A stretch of 64,000 bases of DNA from Salipiger bermudensis (GTDB taxonomy: Bacteria > Pseudomonadota > Alphaproteobacteria > Rhodobacterales > Rhodobacteraceae): contig NZ_JAIUZY010000006.1 in assembly GCF_020171625.1 (NCBI RefSeq), forward strand, positions 1 to 64,000, written 5' to 3'. How positions within the stretch are numbered: position 1 is the first letter of the stretch; the number at the start of each line of letters is the position of its first letter. The notes under the pieces were generated by a model, which made no database searches, was not told where the DNA came from, and saw only the letters and a list, made by a program, of their open reading frames with translations. A program made the translations under genes and the position numbers. Of this stretch, positions 33,186-42,445 are shown one piece after another.

Positions 33186-34250
33186 TCACCCGGCGGCGCG
33201 CGTCAGCATCCCAAAGAGATCGCGCGGGTCGTCGGGGTCGGCCAGCATGTCGAGCGGTTCGGCGAACTCGGTGCCGCGCACCTTGTCGCGGACGTAGCGC
33301 AGGGCCGAGAAATCCTCGATCGCGAAGCCCACGCTGTCGAACAGCGTGATCTGCTTTGCGTCCCGCCGCCCCGGCGCCTCGCCCCGCATCACCTGCCAGA
33401 GCTCGGTGACCGGGTGATCCGCGTCGAGCGCCTGGATCTCGCCCTCGATCCGGGTCTGCTCGGGGTATTCGACGAAGATGTCGGCTCGCAGCAGGATATC
33501 GCGGTGCAGCTCCGTCTTGCCGGGGCAGTCGCCGCCGATGGCGTTGATGTGCTGCCCGGCGCCGACCATGTTGTCGGTGAGGATGGTGGCGTACTGCTTG
33601 TCTGCGGTGCAGGTGGTGATGACCTGCGCGCCCTCCACGGCCTCCTGCCCCGAGCCGCAGCGCGTCACCTCGAAGCCCTGCGCGGTGAGGTTGCGGCTGG
33701 CTTTCTCGACGGCCTTCGGGTCGAGGTCGTAGAGCCGCAGCCGGTTGATGCCGCAGAGCGCGCGGAACGCCATGGCCTGGAACTCGCATTGCGCGCCGCA
33801 GCCGATCATCGCCATGACGCTGGCATCCTTCGGCGCGAGATGGCGCGCCACCAGCGCCGAGGTCGCCGCCGTGCGCAGCGCGGTCAGCACCGTCATCTCG
33901 CTCAGCAGCACCGGGTAGCCGGTGGCGACCTCCGAGAGCACGCCGAACGCGGTCACCGTCTGATGGCCGGTGCGGGTGTTCTTGGGGTGGCCGTTGACGT
34001 ACTTGAAGCCGTAAAGTGCGTTGTCGGCGGTCGGCATCAGCTCGATCACGCCGCCGGGCACGTGCGAGGCGACGCGCGGCGTCTTGTCGAATTCGGGCCA
34101 GCGTTTGAAATCGGCCTCGATGTGGTGCGCGAGTTCGGTGAGGAAGGTCTCGATGCCGACATGGTGCACGAGGCGCATCATGTTCTCGACCGAGACGAAG
34201 GGCACGTAGGCCAGATCCGAGGGGGCGGGCTTGGCGGTGTCGGCGGTCAT
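33186..34250 (-). CDS. ocd: Ornithine cyclodeaminase
   Basis: A 354-residue member of the ornithine cyclodeaminase / mu-crystallin family, long form. NAD-binding and substrate residues are in KYVNGHPKNT, VMAMIGCGAQCEFQ, ADKQYATILTDNMVGAGQHINAIGGDCPGK and the metal-independent LADPDDPRDLF tail. It converts L-ornithine to L-proline and ammonia. The start at 34250 (MTADTAKPA) shares one base with the stop of the arginase gene. A 376-residue reading would begin inside arginase and is unlikely. Confidence 0.92.
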   Translation of the reverse strand: MTADTAKPAPSDLAYVPFVSVENMMRLVHHVGIETFLTELAHHIEADFKRWPEFDKTPRVASHVPGGVIELMPTADNALYGFKYVNGHPKNTRTGHQTVTAFGVLSEVATGYPVLLSEMTVLTALRTAATSALVARHLAPKDASVMAMIGCGAQCEFQAMAFRALCGINRLRLYDLDPKAVEKASRNLTAQGFEVTRCGSGQEAVEGAQVITTCTADKQYATILTDNMVGAGQHINAIGGDCPGKTELHRDILLRADIFVEYPEQTRIEGEIQALDADHPVTELWQVMRGEAPGRRDAKQITLFDSVGFAIEDFSALRYVRDKVRGTEFAEPLDMLADPDDPRDLFGMLTRAAG

Positions 34251-35182
34251 CAATAGGCACTCCGGGTCATGCGGTCCATGACGCGGCGGCCGAACAGGCT
34301 CGCGGTCAGGTCGCACATCAGCTTGGCGGTCTTGCCGCGCTCGTCGAGGAAGGGGTTCAGCTCGACCAGATCGAGCGAGCTGACCAGCTCGCTGTCGCAG
34401 AGCGTTTCCATGATCAGGTGCGCCTCGCGGAAGGTGGCGCCGCCGGGCACGGTGGTGCCCACCGCGGGGGCGATGGAGGGGTCGAGGAAATCCACGTCGA
34501 AGGAGACGTGCAGCATCCCATTGGCCGCGCGGACGCGGGAGAGGAAACGGCGCAGCGGCTCGAGCACGCCGGTCTCGTCGATGGCGCGCATGTCGTGCAC
34601 CTCGACGCCCAGCTCGCGGATGCGGATCTGCTCGGCCGCATCGACCGAGCGGATGCCCATCATGCAGATGTTGGCCGGGTCGACCGGCGCGGCGGGCAGG
34701 GCCGGGTAGGCCTCGCAGCCCGGCTGGCCGGTGAAGTAGCCCACCGGCGTGCCGTGCAGGTTGCCGCTTTCGCTGGTGTCGAGGGTATGAAGGTCCGGGT
34801 GCGCGTCGAGCCAGAGCACGAAGAGCGGGCGGCCTGCCTCCTGCGCGCGGCGCGCCATGGCGGGCACGGTGCCCGCCGCCATCGAGTGATCGCCGCCCAT
34901 GAAGATCGGCAGGTCGCAGGCGGCGCCCGCCTCATAGGCGGCCTCGTGCAGCGCGGCGAGCCAGGCCGAGGTTTCGGCAAGGTGATGCAGCGCGGGGTTG
35001 GCGTGCGGCTGCGGCCCCTGCGGGGGGATGCTCGCATCGCCCCGGTCCGCGACCTCCCAGCCAAGCCCGGCGAGGCCCTCGGCAAGGCCCGCGGTGCGCA
35101 GGCTGGCGGGCCCCATGATGCAGCCGCGCTGCGAGGCGCCGGTCTCGATGGGGGCTCCGAGCAGGGCACAGGTTCCGGGCAT
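34250..35182 (-). CDS. rocF: Arginase
   Basis: A 310-residue ureohydrolase. All manganese ligands are visible: GGDHSMAAGT, WLDAHPDLHT and SFDVDFLDPS. It splits arginine to ornithine and urea, and ornithine cyclodeaminase next to it makes proline, so the pair is an arginine-to-proline route. The ATG at 35182 (MPGTCALLGAP) gives the family length; the much longer frame runs across the divergent promoter and lrp gene and is not coding there. The divergent Lrp-type gene is the likely regulator. Confidence 0.93.
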   Translation of the reverse strand: MPGTCALLGAPIETGASQRGCIMGPASLRTAGLAEGLAGLGWEVADRGDASIPPQGPQPHANPALHHLAETSAWLAALHEAAYEAGAACDLPIFMGGDHSMAAGTVPAMARRAQEAGRPLFVLWLDAHPDLHTLDTSESGNLHGTPVGYFTGQPGCEAYPALPAAPVDPANICMMGIRSVDAAEQIRIRELGVEVHDMRAIDETGVLEPLRRFLSRVRAANGMLHVSFDVDFLDPSIAPAVGTTVPGGATFREAHLIMETLCDSELVSSLDLVELNPFLDERGKTAKLMCDLTASLFGRRVMDRMTRSAY

Positions 35183-35203
35183 GTCGTTCGTCCTTTGCGC
35201 AAA

Positions 35204-35318
35204 TTGGTCAGGTTTTAGGGCACTGTCCCACGACCCGTTGACTTTTCTGACCAAATTTATGATCAGTTCCCCAGTTAATCTGGTCAAGATGGGCAGTATA
35301 TCTTGCAAAATGATCAGG
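35204..35318. promoter_or_regulatory. Lrp-type operator array between arginase and lrp
   Basis: The half-site TG(G/A)TCA recurs at 35206, 35260, 35281 and 35311, with an inverted copy (TGACCA) at 35249. CTGACCAAATTTATGATCAG at 35247-35266 is an imperfect palindrome of two copies. Distances of 54, 21 and 30 bases between direct copies are close to whole helical turns. TTGACT at 35238-35243 may be a -35 element. This suits an octameric Lrp-like activator. Confidence 0.6.
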
Positions 35319-35770
35319 CATCGGCGCACACGCCAACTCTTTCGGCGTCGGATCAGGCGCTGATCTCGGCGCTGCGCGACGACGCGCGCCGCTCGGTCAC
35401 CGAGCTGGCCCATATCACCGGCCTGTCCCGCACTACCGTGCGCACGCGGCTCGACCAGCTGGTGCGCTCCGGTCGCATCCGGCGCTTCACCATCGAAACC
35501 GACGTCGATGTCGAGGGCGAGGTCCGCGCCATCACCATGGTCGAGCTTCAGGGGCAGATGTCGCATCAGGTGATCCGGGCGCTGGCGAAGATCCCCGGCG
35601 TGACGACGATCTGGTCGACCAACGGCGCGTGGGATCTGGTGGTCGACATCCGCACCGGCAGTCTCGTGGCGTTCGACACCGTCCTGCGCGAGATCCGGGG
35701 CGTGCCGGGGGTGGTGAATTCGGAGAGCAGCCTGCTGCTGGCGCACGCCGCCGGCATGGGCCGCCGCTGA
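35303..35770 (+). CDS. Lrp/AsnC-family regulator
   Basis: A 155-residue Lrp/AsnC protein. The HTH is at residues 15-60 (DQALISALRDDARRSVTEL, SRTTVRTRLDQLVRSGRI) and the RAM/ligand domain follows (VELQGQMSHQVIRALAKIPG, DLVVDIRTGS). The only in-frame start before the HTH is TTG at 35303, with no strong ribosome site. One operator half-site (35311) lies inside the first codons. By position and by analogy to PutR and ArgP-like Lrp proteins, it probably activates arginase and ornithine cyclodeaminase in response to arginine or ornithine. Confidence 0.88.
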   Translation: MQNDQASAHTPTLSASDQALISALRDDARRSVTELAHITGLSRTTVRTRLDQLVRSGRIRRFTIETDVDVEGEVRAITMVELQGQMSHQVIRALAKIPGVTTIWSTNGAWDLVVDIRTGSLVAFDTVLREIRGVPGVVNSESSLLLAHAAGMGRR

Positions 35771-36019
35771 GGTCGGTAAATGGCTGTCCGACAGGATGCA
35801 GAGCGCCCTGCAACGCCGCGACATCGCTGCAGGATCGCGGTTCCGCGCGCCGTCGAAGAGGGGCCGGACGGGGCCTTGAGCCCTGTCGCGCCGTCCTGCA
35901 CAGCGCAGGGTTGCGGTGCTGTCGGAGCCACAACGAAAGGCTGCTCTCCGGTCCGATTTTGCAGCGTTGACCTCGGGTATCGCAGGGCGCAAGCCGCTTT
36001 GCTTGTGCCTTTCGCGCGC

Positions 36020-36025
36020 TAGAAT
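36020..36025 (+). promoter_or_regulatory. Possible -10 element for paoABC
   Basis: TAGAAT at 36020-36025 stands 70 bases before the paoA start, with TTTGCT (35998-36003) 16 bases upstream as a weak -35. The region 35771-35997 holds no gene or other signal that I recognise. Confidence 0.35.
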
Positions 36026-36095
36026 TCCTTTCACTACGATCTTTTGGCGCGGCCAGCGACCGCCCGACAGACCCATGCGAGAGGAAGGATCTCTT

Positions 36096-36737
36096 ATGAG
36101 CCCACCCATCGATTTCAAGCTGCGCCGCCGAACCCTGTTGGCCGGAACCGCCGCCGCTGCGGCCTTCGCGTCGGTCCCTCGTGGCGAGGCCGCGGCCCAG
36201 ACGCAAAGCAAGCCCGCCGGGCCCGAAACCACCACCGTCACGCTCAACGTCAACGGAGAGGCGCGCAAGCTGACCGTCGACAACCGCACCACGCTGCTCG
36301 ACGCGCTGCGCGAGCATCTGAAACTGACCGGCACCAAGAAGGGCTGCGATCACGGCCAGTGCGGCGCCTGCACCTGCACGGTCAACGGCGAGCGCATCAA
36401 CTCGTGCCTGAGCCTTGCGGTGATGCACGATGGCGACGAGGTCCAGACCATCGAGGGCATCGGCCAGCCCGAGAGCATGGACCCGATGCAGGCGGCCTTC
36501 GTCGAGCATGACGGCTTCCAGTGCGGCTATTGCACGCCGGGACAGATCCAGTCGGCCCGCAAGGTCATCGAGGAGATCCGCGCCGGCATCCCCTCCCACG
36601 TCACCGGCGACCTGACCGCCGAGATCGCCATCACCGACGCCGAGATCCGCGAGCGCATGTCGGGCAACATCTGCCGCTGCGGCGCCTATGCCAACATCCT
36701 CGCGGCAATCACCCAGGTTGCGGAGGAAAGCGCATGA
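36096..36737 (+). CDS. paoA: Aldehyde oxidoreductase, [2Fe-2S] subunit, periplasmic
   Basis: A 213-residue iron-sulfur subunit of the xanthine-oxidase family. A Tat signal ([20 protein letters not shown]) precedes the two cluster domains: [15 protein letters not shown] for the plant-type cluster and [11 protein letters not shown] with CRCGAYANI for the second. A Tat leader on this subunit is the hallmark of PaoABC (YagTSR), which oxidises aldehydes in the periplasm. GAGGAAGGA precedes the ATG. It overlaps paoB by 4 bases. Confidence 0.92.
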   Translation: MSPPIDFKLRRRTLLAGTAAAAAFASVPRGEAAAQTQSKPAGPETTTVTLNVNGEARKLTVDNRTTLLDALREHLKLTGTKKGCDHGQCGACTCTVNGERINSCLSLAVMHDGDEVQTIEGIGQPESMDPMQAAFVEHDGFQCGYCTPGQIQSARKVIEEIRAGIPSHVTGDLTAEIAITDAEIRERMSGNICRCGAYANILAAITQVAEESA

Positions 36738-37684
36738 GGGCCTTCTCCTACGAAAAACCCGCCGATCCCGCCGCTGCCGCGGCGCGGGCCGCCGAGGTCG
36801 AGGGCGCCAAGTTCCTCGCCGGGGGCACCAACCTGCTCGACCTGATGAAGCTCGAGATCGAGACGCCCGTGCACGTGATCGACGTCAATGGGCTTGGCCT
36901 CGACGAGATCACCGAGACCGAGGAGGGCGGGCTGCGCATCGGCACGCTGGTGACCAACACCGCGCTCTCGGCCGACAGCCGCATCCGCCGCGACTATCCG
37001 CTGCTGACCCGCGCCATCGCCGCCGGTGCGACCGGCCAGCTGCGCAACAAGGCGACCACCGGCGGCAACCTGCTGCAGCGCACCCGGTGCCCGTATTTCT
37101 ACGACACCAACATGCCCTGCAACAAGCGCAAGCCCGGCTCGGGATGCGGCGCGCTCACCGAAGGCGCGTTCTCGCGTCAGCTTGGCGTCATCGGCACCTC
37201 GGACGCCTGCATCGCGACGCACCCTTCGGACATGGCCGTGGCGATGCGCGCGCTCGACGCGGTGGTCGAGACGGTGACCCCTGCCGGCATGACCCGCGAG
37301 ATCCCGATCGAGGAGTTCCACCTGCTTCCGGGCGACACGCCCGAGCAGGAAACCGCGCTGATGCCGGGCGAGCTGATCACCCATGTGCGGCTGCCCGCGC
37401 CGGTGGGCGGCACGCAGGAATATCACAAGGTTCGCGACCGTGCCTCCTATGCCTTCGCGCTGGTCTCGGTGGCGCTGGTCCGTCAGTCCGACGGGTCGGG
37501 CCGCGTGGCGCTTGGCGGCGTCGCACCGAAACCGTGGCGCTCGGACGCCGCGGATAAGGAGCTGCCCAACGGTGCCTCTGCGGTGATGTCGGTGCTGCTC
37601 GACGGCGCCCGCCCCACCGAGGAGAACGCCTTCAAGATCACCCTCGCCGAGCGCACGCTCGCCGCCATGCTCAAGGAGGCCTGA
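36734..37684 (+). CDS. paoB: Aldehyde oxidoreductase, FAD subunit
   Basis: A 316-residue FAD-binding subunit with the [16 protein letters not shown] and [24 protein letters not shown] motifs. The insert [20 protein letters not shown] contains the Cys set that holds an extra [4Fe-4S] cluster in E. coli PaoB, which separates this branch from xanthine dehydrogenases. It passes electrons between the molybdenum and iron-sulfur subunits. It is translated with paoA (4-base overlap) and paoC (1-base gap). Confidence 0.92.
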   Translation: MRAFSYEKPADPAAAAARAAEVEGAKFLAGGTNLLDLMKLEIETPVHVIDVNGLGLDEITETEEGGLRIGTLVTNTALSADSRIRRDYPLLTRAIAAGATGQLRNKATTGGNLLQRTRCPYFYDTNMPCNKRKPGSGCGALTEGAFSRQLGVIGTSDACIATHPSDMAVAMRALDAVVETVTPAGMTREIPIEEFHLLPGDTPEQETALMPGELITHVRLPAPVGGTQEYHKVRDRASYAFALVSVALVRQSDGSGRVALGGVAPKPWRSDAADKELPNGASAVMSVLLDGARPTEENAFKITLAERTLAAMLKEA

Positions 37685-37685
37685 G

Positions 37686-39866
37686 ATGAAGTTCACCCAA
37701 CCGGTCGACAGCAATCTCTTCGACGACGCCAAGGTCGTGGGCAAGCCGATGCAGCGCATCGACGGCCCGCTCAAGGTCACCGGCACCGCGCCCTACGCAT
37801 ATGAGCGCAACGACGCGGCGCCGGACGCGCTCTATGGCTACCCGCTCGGGGCCGCCATCGGGCACGGCCGCATCACCCGCATGGATGCCGAGGCCGCGCG
37901 CAGCGCGCCCGGCGTGCGCGCCGTGGTCACCACGCTCGAGATCGACCCGCTCGAGAAAGGCATCAACAACGTTGCCCGCCTGTTCGGCGGCGCCGAGGTG
38001 CAGCATTACCATCAGGCCATCGCGGTGGTCGTGGCGGACACGTTCGAGCAGGCGCGCGCGGCGAGCGCCCTGATCGAGGTCGACTACGAGGAGGGCACGC
38101 CCGCCGATCTCGATCTCGACGCGGCCTTCGAGCGGATGCAGGGCACCGGCGAGCCCGACACGCTGGTGGGCGATGTCGAGGCCGCCTTCCGCGATGCCCC
38201 CCACGTCATCGACCAGATGTATCATACGCCCGCCGAGAGCCACACGATGATGGAGCCCCACGCCTCCACCGTCGACTGGTCCGATGGCGAGGACATGACA
38301 GTGTGGACCTCAAACCAGATGATCAACGTGAACCTCAAGTCGATCGCCGCCACCTTCGGCATCGACCGTGAGCGCATCCGGGTGGAAAGCCCCTATGTGG
38401 GCGGCGGGTTCGGGTCCAAGCTCTGGCTGCGCGCCGACGCGGTGCTGGCGGCGCTCGGCTCGCGCGCCGCGGGCGTGCCGGTGAAGCTGGCGCTGCCGCG
38501 TCCGATGGTGATGAACAACACCACCCACCGCTCGGCCACCGTGCAGCGCATTCGTCTCGCCGCCCGCGCGGACGGCCACCTCACCGGCATCTGGCACGAG
38601 GCCGCGGCCTATTGCCTGCCCGGCGGTCGGGGCGAGAACCCCACCGCGCAGACCCCGATCTTCTATGCCGGCGACACCCGTCGCGTGAAGAACCACGTGG
38701 TCGACATGCCGCTGCCCGAAACCGCCGACATGCGCGCTCCGGGCGAGGCCTCGGGCCTGATGGCGCTCGAGATCGCCATGGACGAGATGGCCGAGGCGCT
38801 CGACATGGACCCGGTGCAGTTCCGCATCATCAACGACACGCAGGTGGACCCCGCCAACCCCGACATCCCGTTCAGCGACCGGCATTTCGTCGAATGCCTC
38901 GAGCGCGGGGCCGAGGCCTTTGGCTGGTCGAAGCGCAACACCACCCCCGGTGAACAGCGCGACGGCGACTGGCTGATCGGACACGGCGTGGCCGGGGCCT
39001 ACCGCGGCGCGCTGGTGCTGCCCTCGGGCGCGCGGGCGATCCTCGATGGCGGCAAGCTGATCATCGAGACCGACATGACCGATATCGGCACCGGCTCCTA
39101 CACCATCCTCGCGCAGACCGCCGCCGAGACCATGGGGATGGACGTGGCAGACGTCGAGATGCGTCTGGCCAACAGCGCCTTCCCGGCCTCGTCCGGCTCT
39201 GGCGGGCAGTTCGGCGCCCCGAGCTCAGCCTCGGGCGTCTATGCCGCCTGCATGGCGTTGCGCGACAAGATCGCCGGCAATCTCGGCATCGAGGACGCCT
39301 CGTTCAACGGCGGACGCGTTACCGGCGGCGACACCGACATGGCGCTCTCGGAGATCAACGAGGAGGTCTCGACGGAGGACGCGATCCAGTGGGGCGACTT
39401 CCAGAAGGACTATGCCATGGGCACCTTCGGGGCGCATTTCGTCGAGGTGGGCGTGCACGCCTATACCGGCGAAACCCGCGTGCGGCGAATGCTCGCGGTC
39501 TGCGATGCGGGCCGCATCATCAACCCGATCACCGCGCGCAGCCAGGTCATCGGCGGCATGGTGATGGGCGTCGGCGCGGCGCTCTCCGAGGACATGGCGC
39601 TCGACCGGGGCCGGGGCTTCTTTGCCAATCACGACATGGCCAATTACGAGGTCGCCGTCCATGCCGATATCCCCGAGCAGGAGGTGATCTTCCTCGATAC
39701 GCTCGACGGGGTGGCGACGCCGCTGAAGGCCAAGGGCGTCGGTGAGCTGGGCCTCTGCGGGGTCGCGGCGGCGATTGCCAACGGCCTCTACAATGCCACC
39801 GGCATCCGGGTCCGCGACTACCCTCTGACCATGGACAAGTTCATCGACCGCCTCCCGGCGATCTGA
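37686..39866 (+). CDS. paoC: Aldehyde oxidoreductase, molybdenum subunit
   Basis: A 726-residue catalytic subunit binding the molybdopterin (MCD-type) cofactor. The substrate-channel and cofactor motifs GGGFGSKLWLR, TADMRAPGEASG and GSGGQFGAPSSASGVY are visible. The catalytic Glu lies in KGVGELGLCG near the C-terminus. Length matches PaoC (about 730). It has no signal peptide and would cross the membrane with PaoA as a folded complex. The dedicated maturation factor PaoD is not adjacent in this window. Confidence 0.93.
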   Translation: MKFTQPVDSNLFDDAKVVGKPMQRIDGPLKVTGTAPYAYERNDAAPDALYGYPLGAAIGHGRITRMDAEAARSAPGVRAVVTTLEIDPLEKGINNVARLFGGAEVQHYHQAIAVVVADTFEQARAASALIEVDYEEGTPADLDLDAAFERMQGTGEPDTLVGDVEAAFRDAPHVIDQMYHTPAESHTMMEPHASTVDWSDGEDMTVWTSNQMINVNLKSIAATFGIDRERIRVESPYVGGGFGSKLWLRADAVLAALGSRAAGVPVKLALPRPMVMNNTTHRSATVQRIRLAARADGHLTGIWHEAAAYCLPGGRGENPTAQTPIFYAGDTRRVKNHVVDMPLPETADMRAPGEASGLMALEIAMDEMAEALDMDPVQFRIINDTQVDPANPDIPFSDRHFVECLERGAEAFGWSKRNTTPGEQRDGDWLIGHGVAGAYRGALVLPSGARAILDGGKLIIETDMTDIGTGSYTILAQTAAETMGMDVADVEMRLANSAFPASSGSGGQFGAPSSASGVYAACMALRDKIAGNLGIEDASFNGGRVTGGDTDMALSEINEEVSTEDAIQWGDFQKDYAMGTFGAHFVEVGVHAYTGETRVRRMLAVCDAGRIINPITARSQVIGGMVMGVGAALSEDMALDRGRGFFANHDMANYEVAVHADIPEQEVIFLDTLDGVATPLKAKGVGELGLCGVAAAIANGLYNATGIRVRDYPLTMDKFIDRLPAI

Positions 39867-39886
39867 GCCGGATTAGATGACTTCGG

Positions 39887-39914
39887 CGGGGCGCCTCTTG
39901 AAAGGGGCGCCCCG
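39887..39914 (+). terminator. Terminator after paoC
   Basis: CGGGGCGCC (39887-39895) pairs with GGCGCCCCG (39906-39914) around a 10-base loop, 20 bases after the paoC stop. The following TCGCGTTTCG has only a short T run. Confidence 0.6.
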
Positions 39915-40400
39915 TCGCGTTTCGCCGGGGGCGGGACCTGCGGCTTGGTTGGCCGTGAGTCTGTGAGGGCCAGCCCCGGCTTGCCGCCCGGCATTCTGCC
40001 GCTGCTGCCGCGACGCATCTCCAAACCCACCGCGCATCGAACCGTGAGGCCGTCCACAGACCGCTGAAAGGAGATGCCATTCTGTGTCTTCCTCGCAGCG
40101 CCCTCGGCGCGCATCTTTCGACGGCTTCCTGACGACCAAGCGGCCAACTGTCGCGGTTTGCGCCAGTATCCCGCCCGTCGACCTCCGGACTGTCCCACCC
40201 TCCTTCAGTGCACAAATCACGAGGCTGCCCCTATGCGGCACGCGCTGTCTCGGTTCCGGCGCGGTGCAAGTTCGGCCTGCCACGCACCCTTCTCCTCCGA
40301 CACGAGACCCTCTCGAGACTGTGAGCCAATGCGCTTGCAGCGCTTTCCAGAACCTTGTAACGCATCTCCGACAAAAACACTCAGTAAAGTGGTCCTCGAC
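39915..40400. other. Intergenic region before the metal-complex importer
   Basis: Nearly 490 bases without a convincing gene. A frame in phase with the next gene is open from an ATG at 40074 and would add 109 residues, but their composition (rich in Arg, Pro, Cys) is unlike protein and they have no signal peptide. I see no cobalamin riboswitch core and no TGA-N9-TCA box here. Confidence 0.4.
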
Positions 40401-41411
40401 ATGATGAACATCTCGACCCTTGCCCTCACAGCCACCGCGCTGGTCCTCTCGGTCGCCTCGGCGCAGGCGGAGACGACCTACCCGCTGACGATCGAGAACT
40501 GCGGCCAGTCGGTGACTTTCGAGAAGGCGCCGCAAAATGCCGTGGCGCTTGGTCAGAACAGCGCCGAGATCATGCTGATGCTGGGGCTCGAGGACCGCAT
40601 GGCGGCGACGGCCTTCTGGCCGAACGATGTGCTGCCCGAACTGGCCGAGGCCAATGACGAGGTGGAGCTTCTGACGGTCGAGTTCCCGACCCTCGAGTCG
40701 GTGCTGTCGAAGCAGCCGGATTTTGTCGCGGCCATGCTGGTGACGCTTCTCGGGCCGGACAGCAAGGTCGCCAAGCGCGAGGATTTCGAGCGCCTCGGCA
40801 TTCCCACCTACCTGTCGCCGAGCGCCTGTTCGGTCACCGAGGTGTCCACCGACATCTACGGCGCCCGCGACGAGCTCTGGACCATGGATCAGCTCTACAA
40901 GGAGATCGATGACATGGCCCGGATCTTCGACGTCGCCGAGCGCGGCGAGGCGGTGATCGCGGACCTGAAGGGGCGCGAGGCGGCCCTGCGGGAGCGCTTC
41001 GAGGATCGCGAGGACCTGACCTTCCTGTTCTGGTTCTCGAGCCCCTCGCCCGAGGACGACGCCTACCTCGCGGGTGGCAACGGGCCCTCGACCTACATCG
41101 CCGACCTGCTGGGCGGGTCGAACGCCGTGAAGGCCGAATCGGAATGGCCGACCCTCGGCTGGGAAGGCATCATGGCCACCGACCCGACGGTGATCGTCGC
41201 GGCGCAGGTCGACCGTGAGCGCTGGAGCCTCGACGAGGCGGAGAACAAGATCGCGTTCCTGGAATCCGATCCCATCGTCAGCCAGATGGAGGCGGTGCAG
41301 AAGGGCCGCATCGTGGTGATGCCGGGTGCGGCGACGAATGCCAGCATCCAGACGCTGTACGGGGCCGAGATCGTGGCCGAGCAGATCGACGCGCTCGACC
41401 TGTCGGAATGA
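40401..41411 (+). CDS. Iron-complex ABC importer, periplasmic binding protein
   Basis: A 336-residue FepB/BtuF-class binding protein with a Sec signal peptide (cleavage near SAQAE). TYPLTIENCGQSVTFEKAPQ and NSAEIMLMLGLEDRM are typical of siderophore-binding members of this class. The start MMNISTLALTA is chosen for its signal peptide; a longer in-frame reading to 40074 is considered non-coding. It overlaps the permease by 4 bases. The substrate could be a catecholate siderophore or another metal complex; no outer-membrane receptor lies next to it. Confidence 0.85.
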   Translation: MMNISTLALTATALVLSVASAQAETTYPLTIENCGQSVTFEKAPQNAVALGQNSAEIMLMLGLEDRMAATAFWPNDVLPELAEANDEVELLTVEFPTLESVLSKQPDFVAAMLVTLLGPDSKVAKREDFERLGIPTYLSPSACSVTEVSTDIYGARDELWTMDQLYKEIDDMARIFDVAERGEAVIADLKGREAALRERFEDREDLTFLFWFSSPSPEDDAYLAGGNGPSTYIADLLGGSNAVKAESEWPTLGWEGIMATDPTVIVAAQVDRERWSLDEAENKIAFLESDPIVSQMEAVQKGRIVVMPGAATNASIQTLYGAEIVAEQIDALDLSE

Positions 41412-42445
41412 GCGTGGGCGTCCAGGACGGCAGCGGGGTGCGGCTCGCGCTTCTGACGCTGGTCTCGGCGGTGGTTCTGGTCTTCGCCATCGGCGTGGCC
41501 ACCGCCATCGGCGACTACACGATCGGGCTGGGCAACGTGTTCCTCGCGATCGGCAACGGCCTTGGCCTGACCGGGGCCGAGCTGCCGCCGATCGAGGAGA
41601 GCGTGGTCTGGGACCTGCGGCTCAGCCGGGCGCTGGTGGCGGCGCTGGCCGGGGCGGGGCTGGCGCTGTGCGGGGCGATCCTGCAAGCGCTGCTGCGCAA
41701 CCCGCTGGCCGAGCCCTTCGTGCTGGGGATCTCGGCGGGCGCCTCGACCGGGGGCGTCTGCGTCATCGTGCTGGGCCTCGGCGCGGGCAGCCTGTCGCTG
41801 TCGGCAGGCGCCTTTGCGGGCGCCTTTGCCGCCTTCGGCCTCGTGGCGCTGCTGTCGAACGGTGCGACCAGCGGGCCCAACCACACGATCCTCGCGGGCG
41901 TCGCCGCATCGCAGCTCTTCAACGCGCTGACCTCCTACATCGTGACGACCTCGGGCAATGCCGAGCAGGCGCGCAACGTCATGTTCTGGCTTCTGGGCAG
42001 CTTCGGTGGCGTGCGCTGGCCCGATTTCCACCTGCTGCTGGTGGTGGTGCCGATGGGGCTCGCGATCTGCATCTACCTGGCGCGCGCGCTCGACGCGTTC
42101 ACCTTCGGGGACGAGGACGCCGCCGCGCTCGGGGTGCCGGTGGCGCGCATCCGGTTGGCACTGTTCGCGGTGACGGCGGTGATGACGGCGACGATCGTCA
42201 GCATGGTCGGCGCCATCGGCTTCGTCGGCCTCGTTGTGCCGCACGCGGCGCGCTACGTGGTGGGGCCGATGCACATGCGGCTTCTGCCCGCCTGTGCCGC
42301 CATCGGGGCGCTCTTCATGGTCGTCGCCGACATCGTCTCGCGGGTGATCGTGGCGCAGCAGACCATCCCCATCGGGGTCGTCACGGCGCTGGTCGGCGTG
42401 CCCTTCTTCGCGATCATTCTCTACCGCGCGAGGCCCCAGACATGA
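41408..42445 (+). CDS. Iron-complex ABC importer, permease (FecCD family)
   Basis: A 345-residue single-domain FecCD permease with about ten membrane helices. RLSRALVAALAGAGLALCGAILQALL and RNPLAEPFVLGISAGASTG are the family signatures, and GFVGLVVPHAARYVVGPMH marks the coupling region. It overlaps both neighbours by 4 bases, so the three genes are one unit. Confidence 0.92.
   Translation: MSVGVQDGSGVRLALLTLVSAVVLVFAIGVATAIGDYTIGLGNVFLAIGNGLGLTGAELPPIEESVVWDLRLSRALVAALAGAGLALCGAILQALLRNPLAEPFVLGISAGASTGGVCVIVLGLGAGSLSLSAGAFAGAFAAFGLVALLSNGATSGPNHTILAGVAASQLFNALTSYIVTTSGNAEQARNVMFWLLGSFGGVRWPDFHLLLVVVPMGLAICIYLARALDAFTFGDEDAAALGVPVARIRLALFAVTAVMTATIVSMVGAIGFVGLVVPHAARYVVGPMHMRLLPACAAIGALFMVVADIVSRVIVAQQTIPIGVVTALVGVPFFAIILYRARPQT

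Noticed and set aside
35183-36337. An N-terminal extension of arginase
   Set aside because: The minus-strand frame stays open across the divergent promoter and the lrp gene, but only the part from 35182 matches arginase.
39915-40400. A cobalamin riboswitch before the FecBCD-type importer
   Set aside because: No B12-box-like segment or matching conserved core is present, and the binding protein looks more like a siderophore binder.
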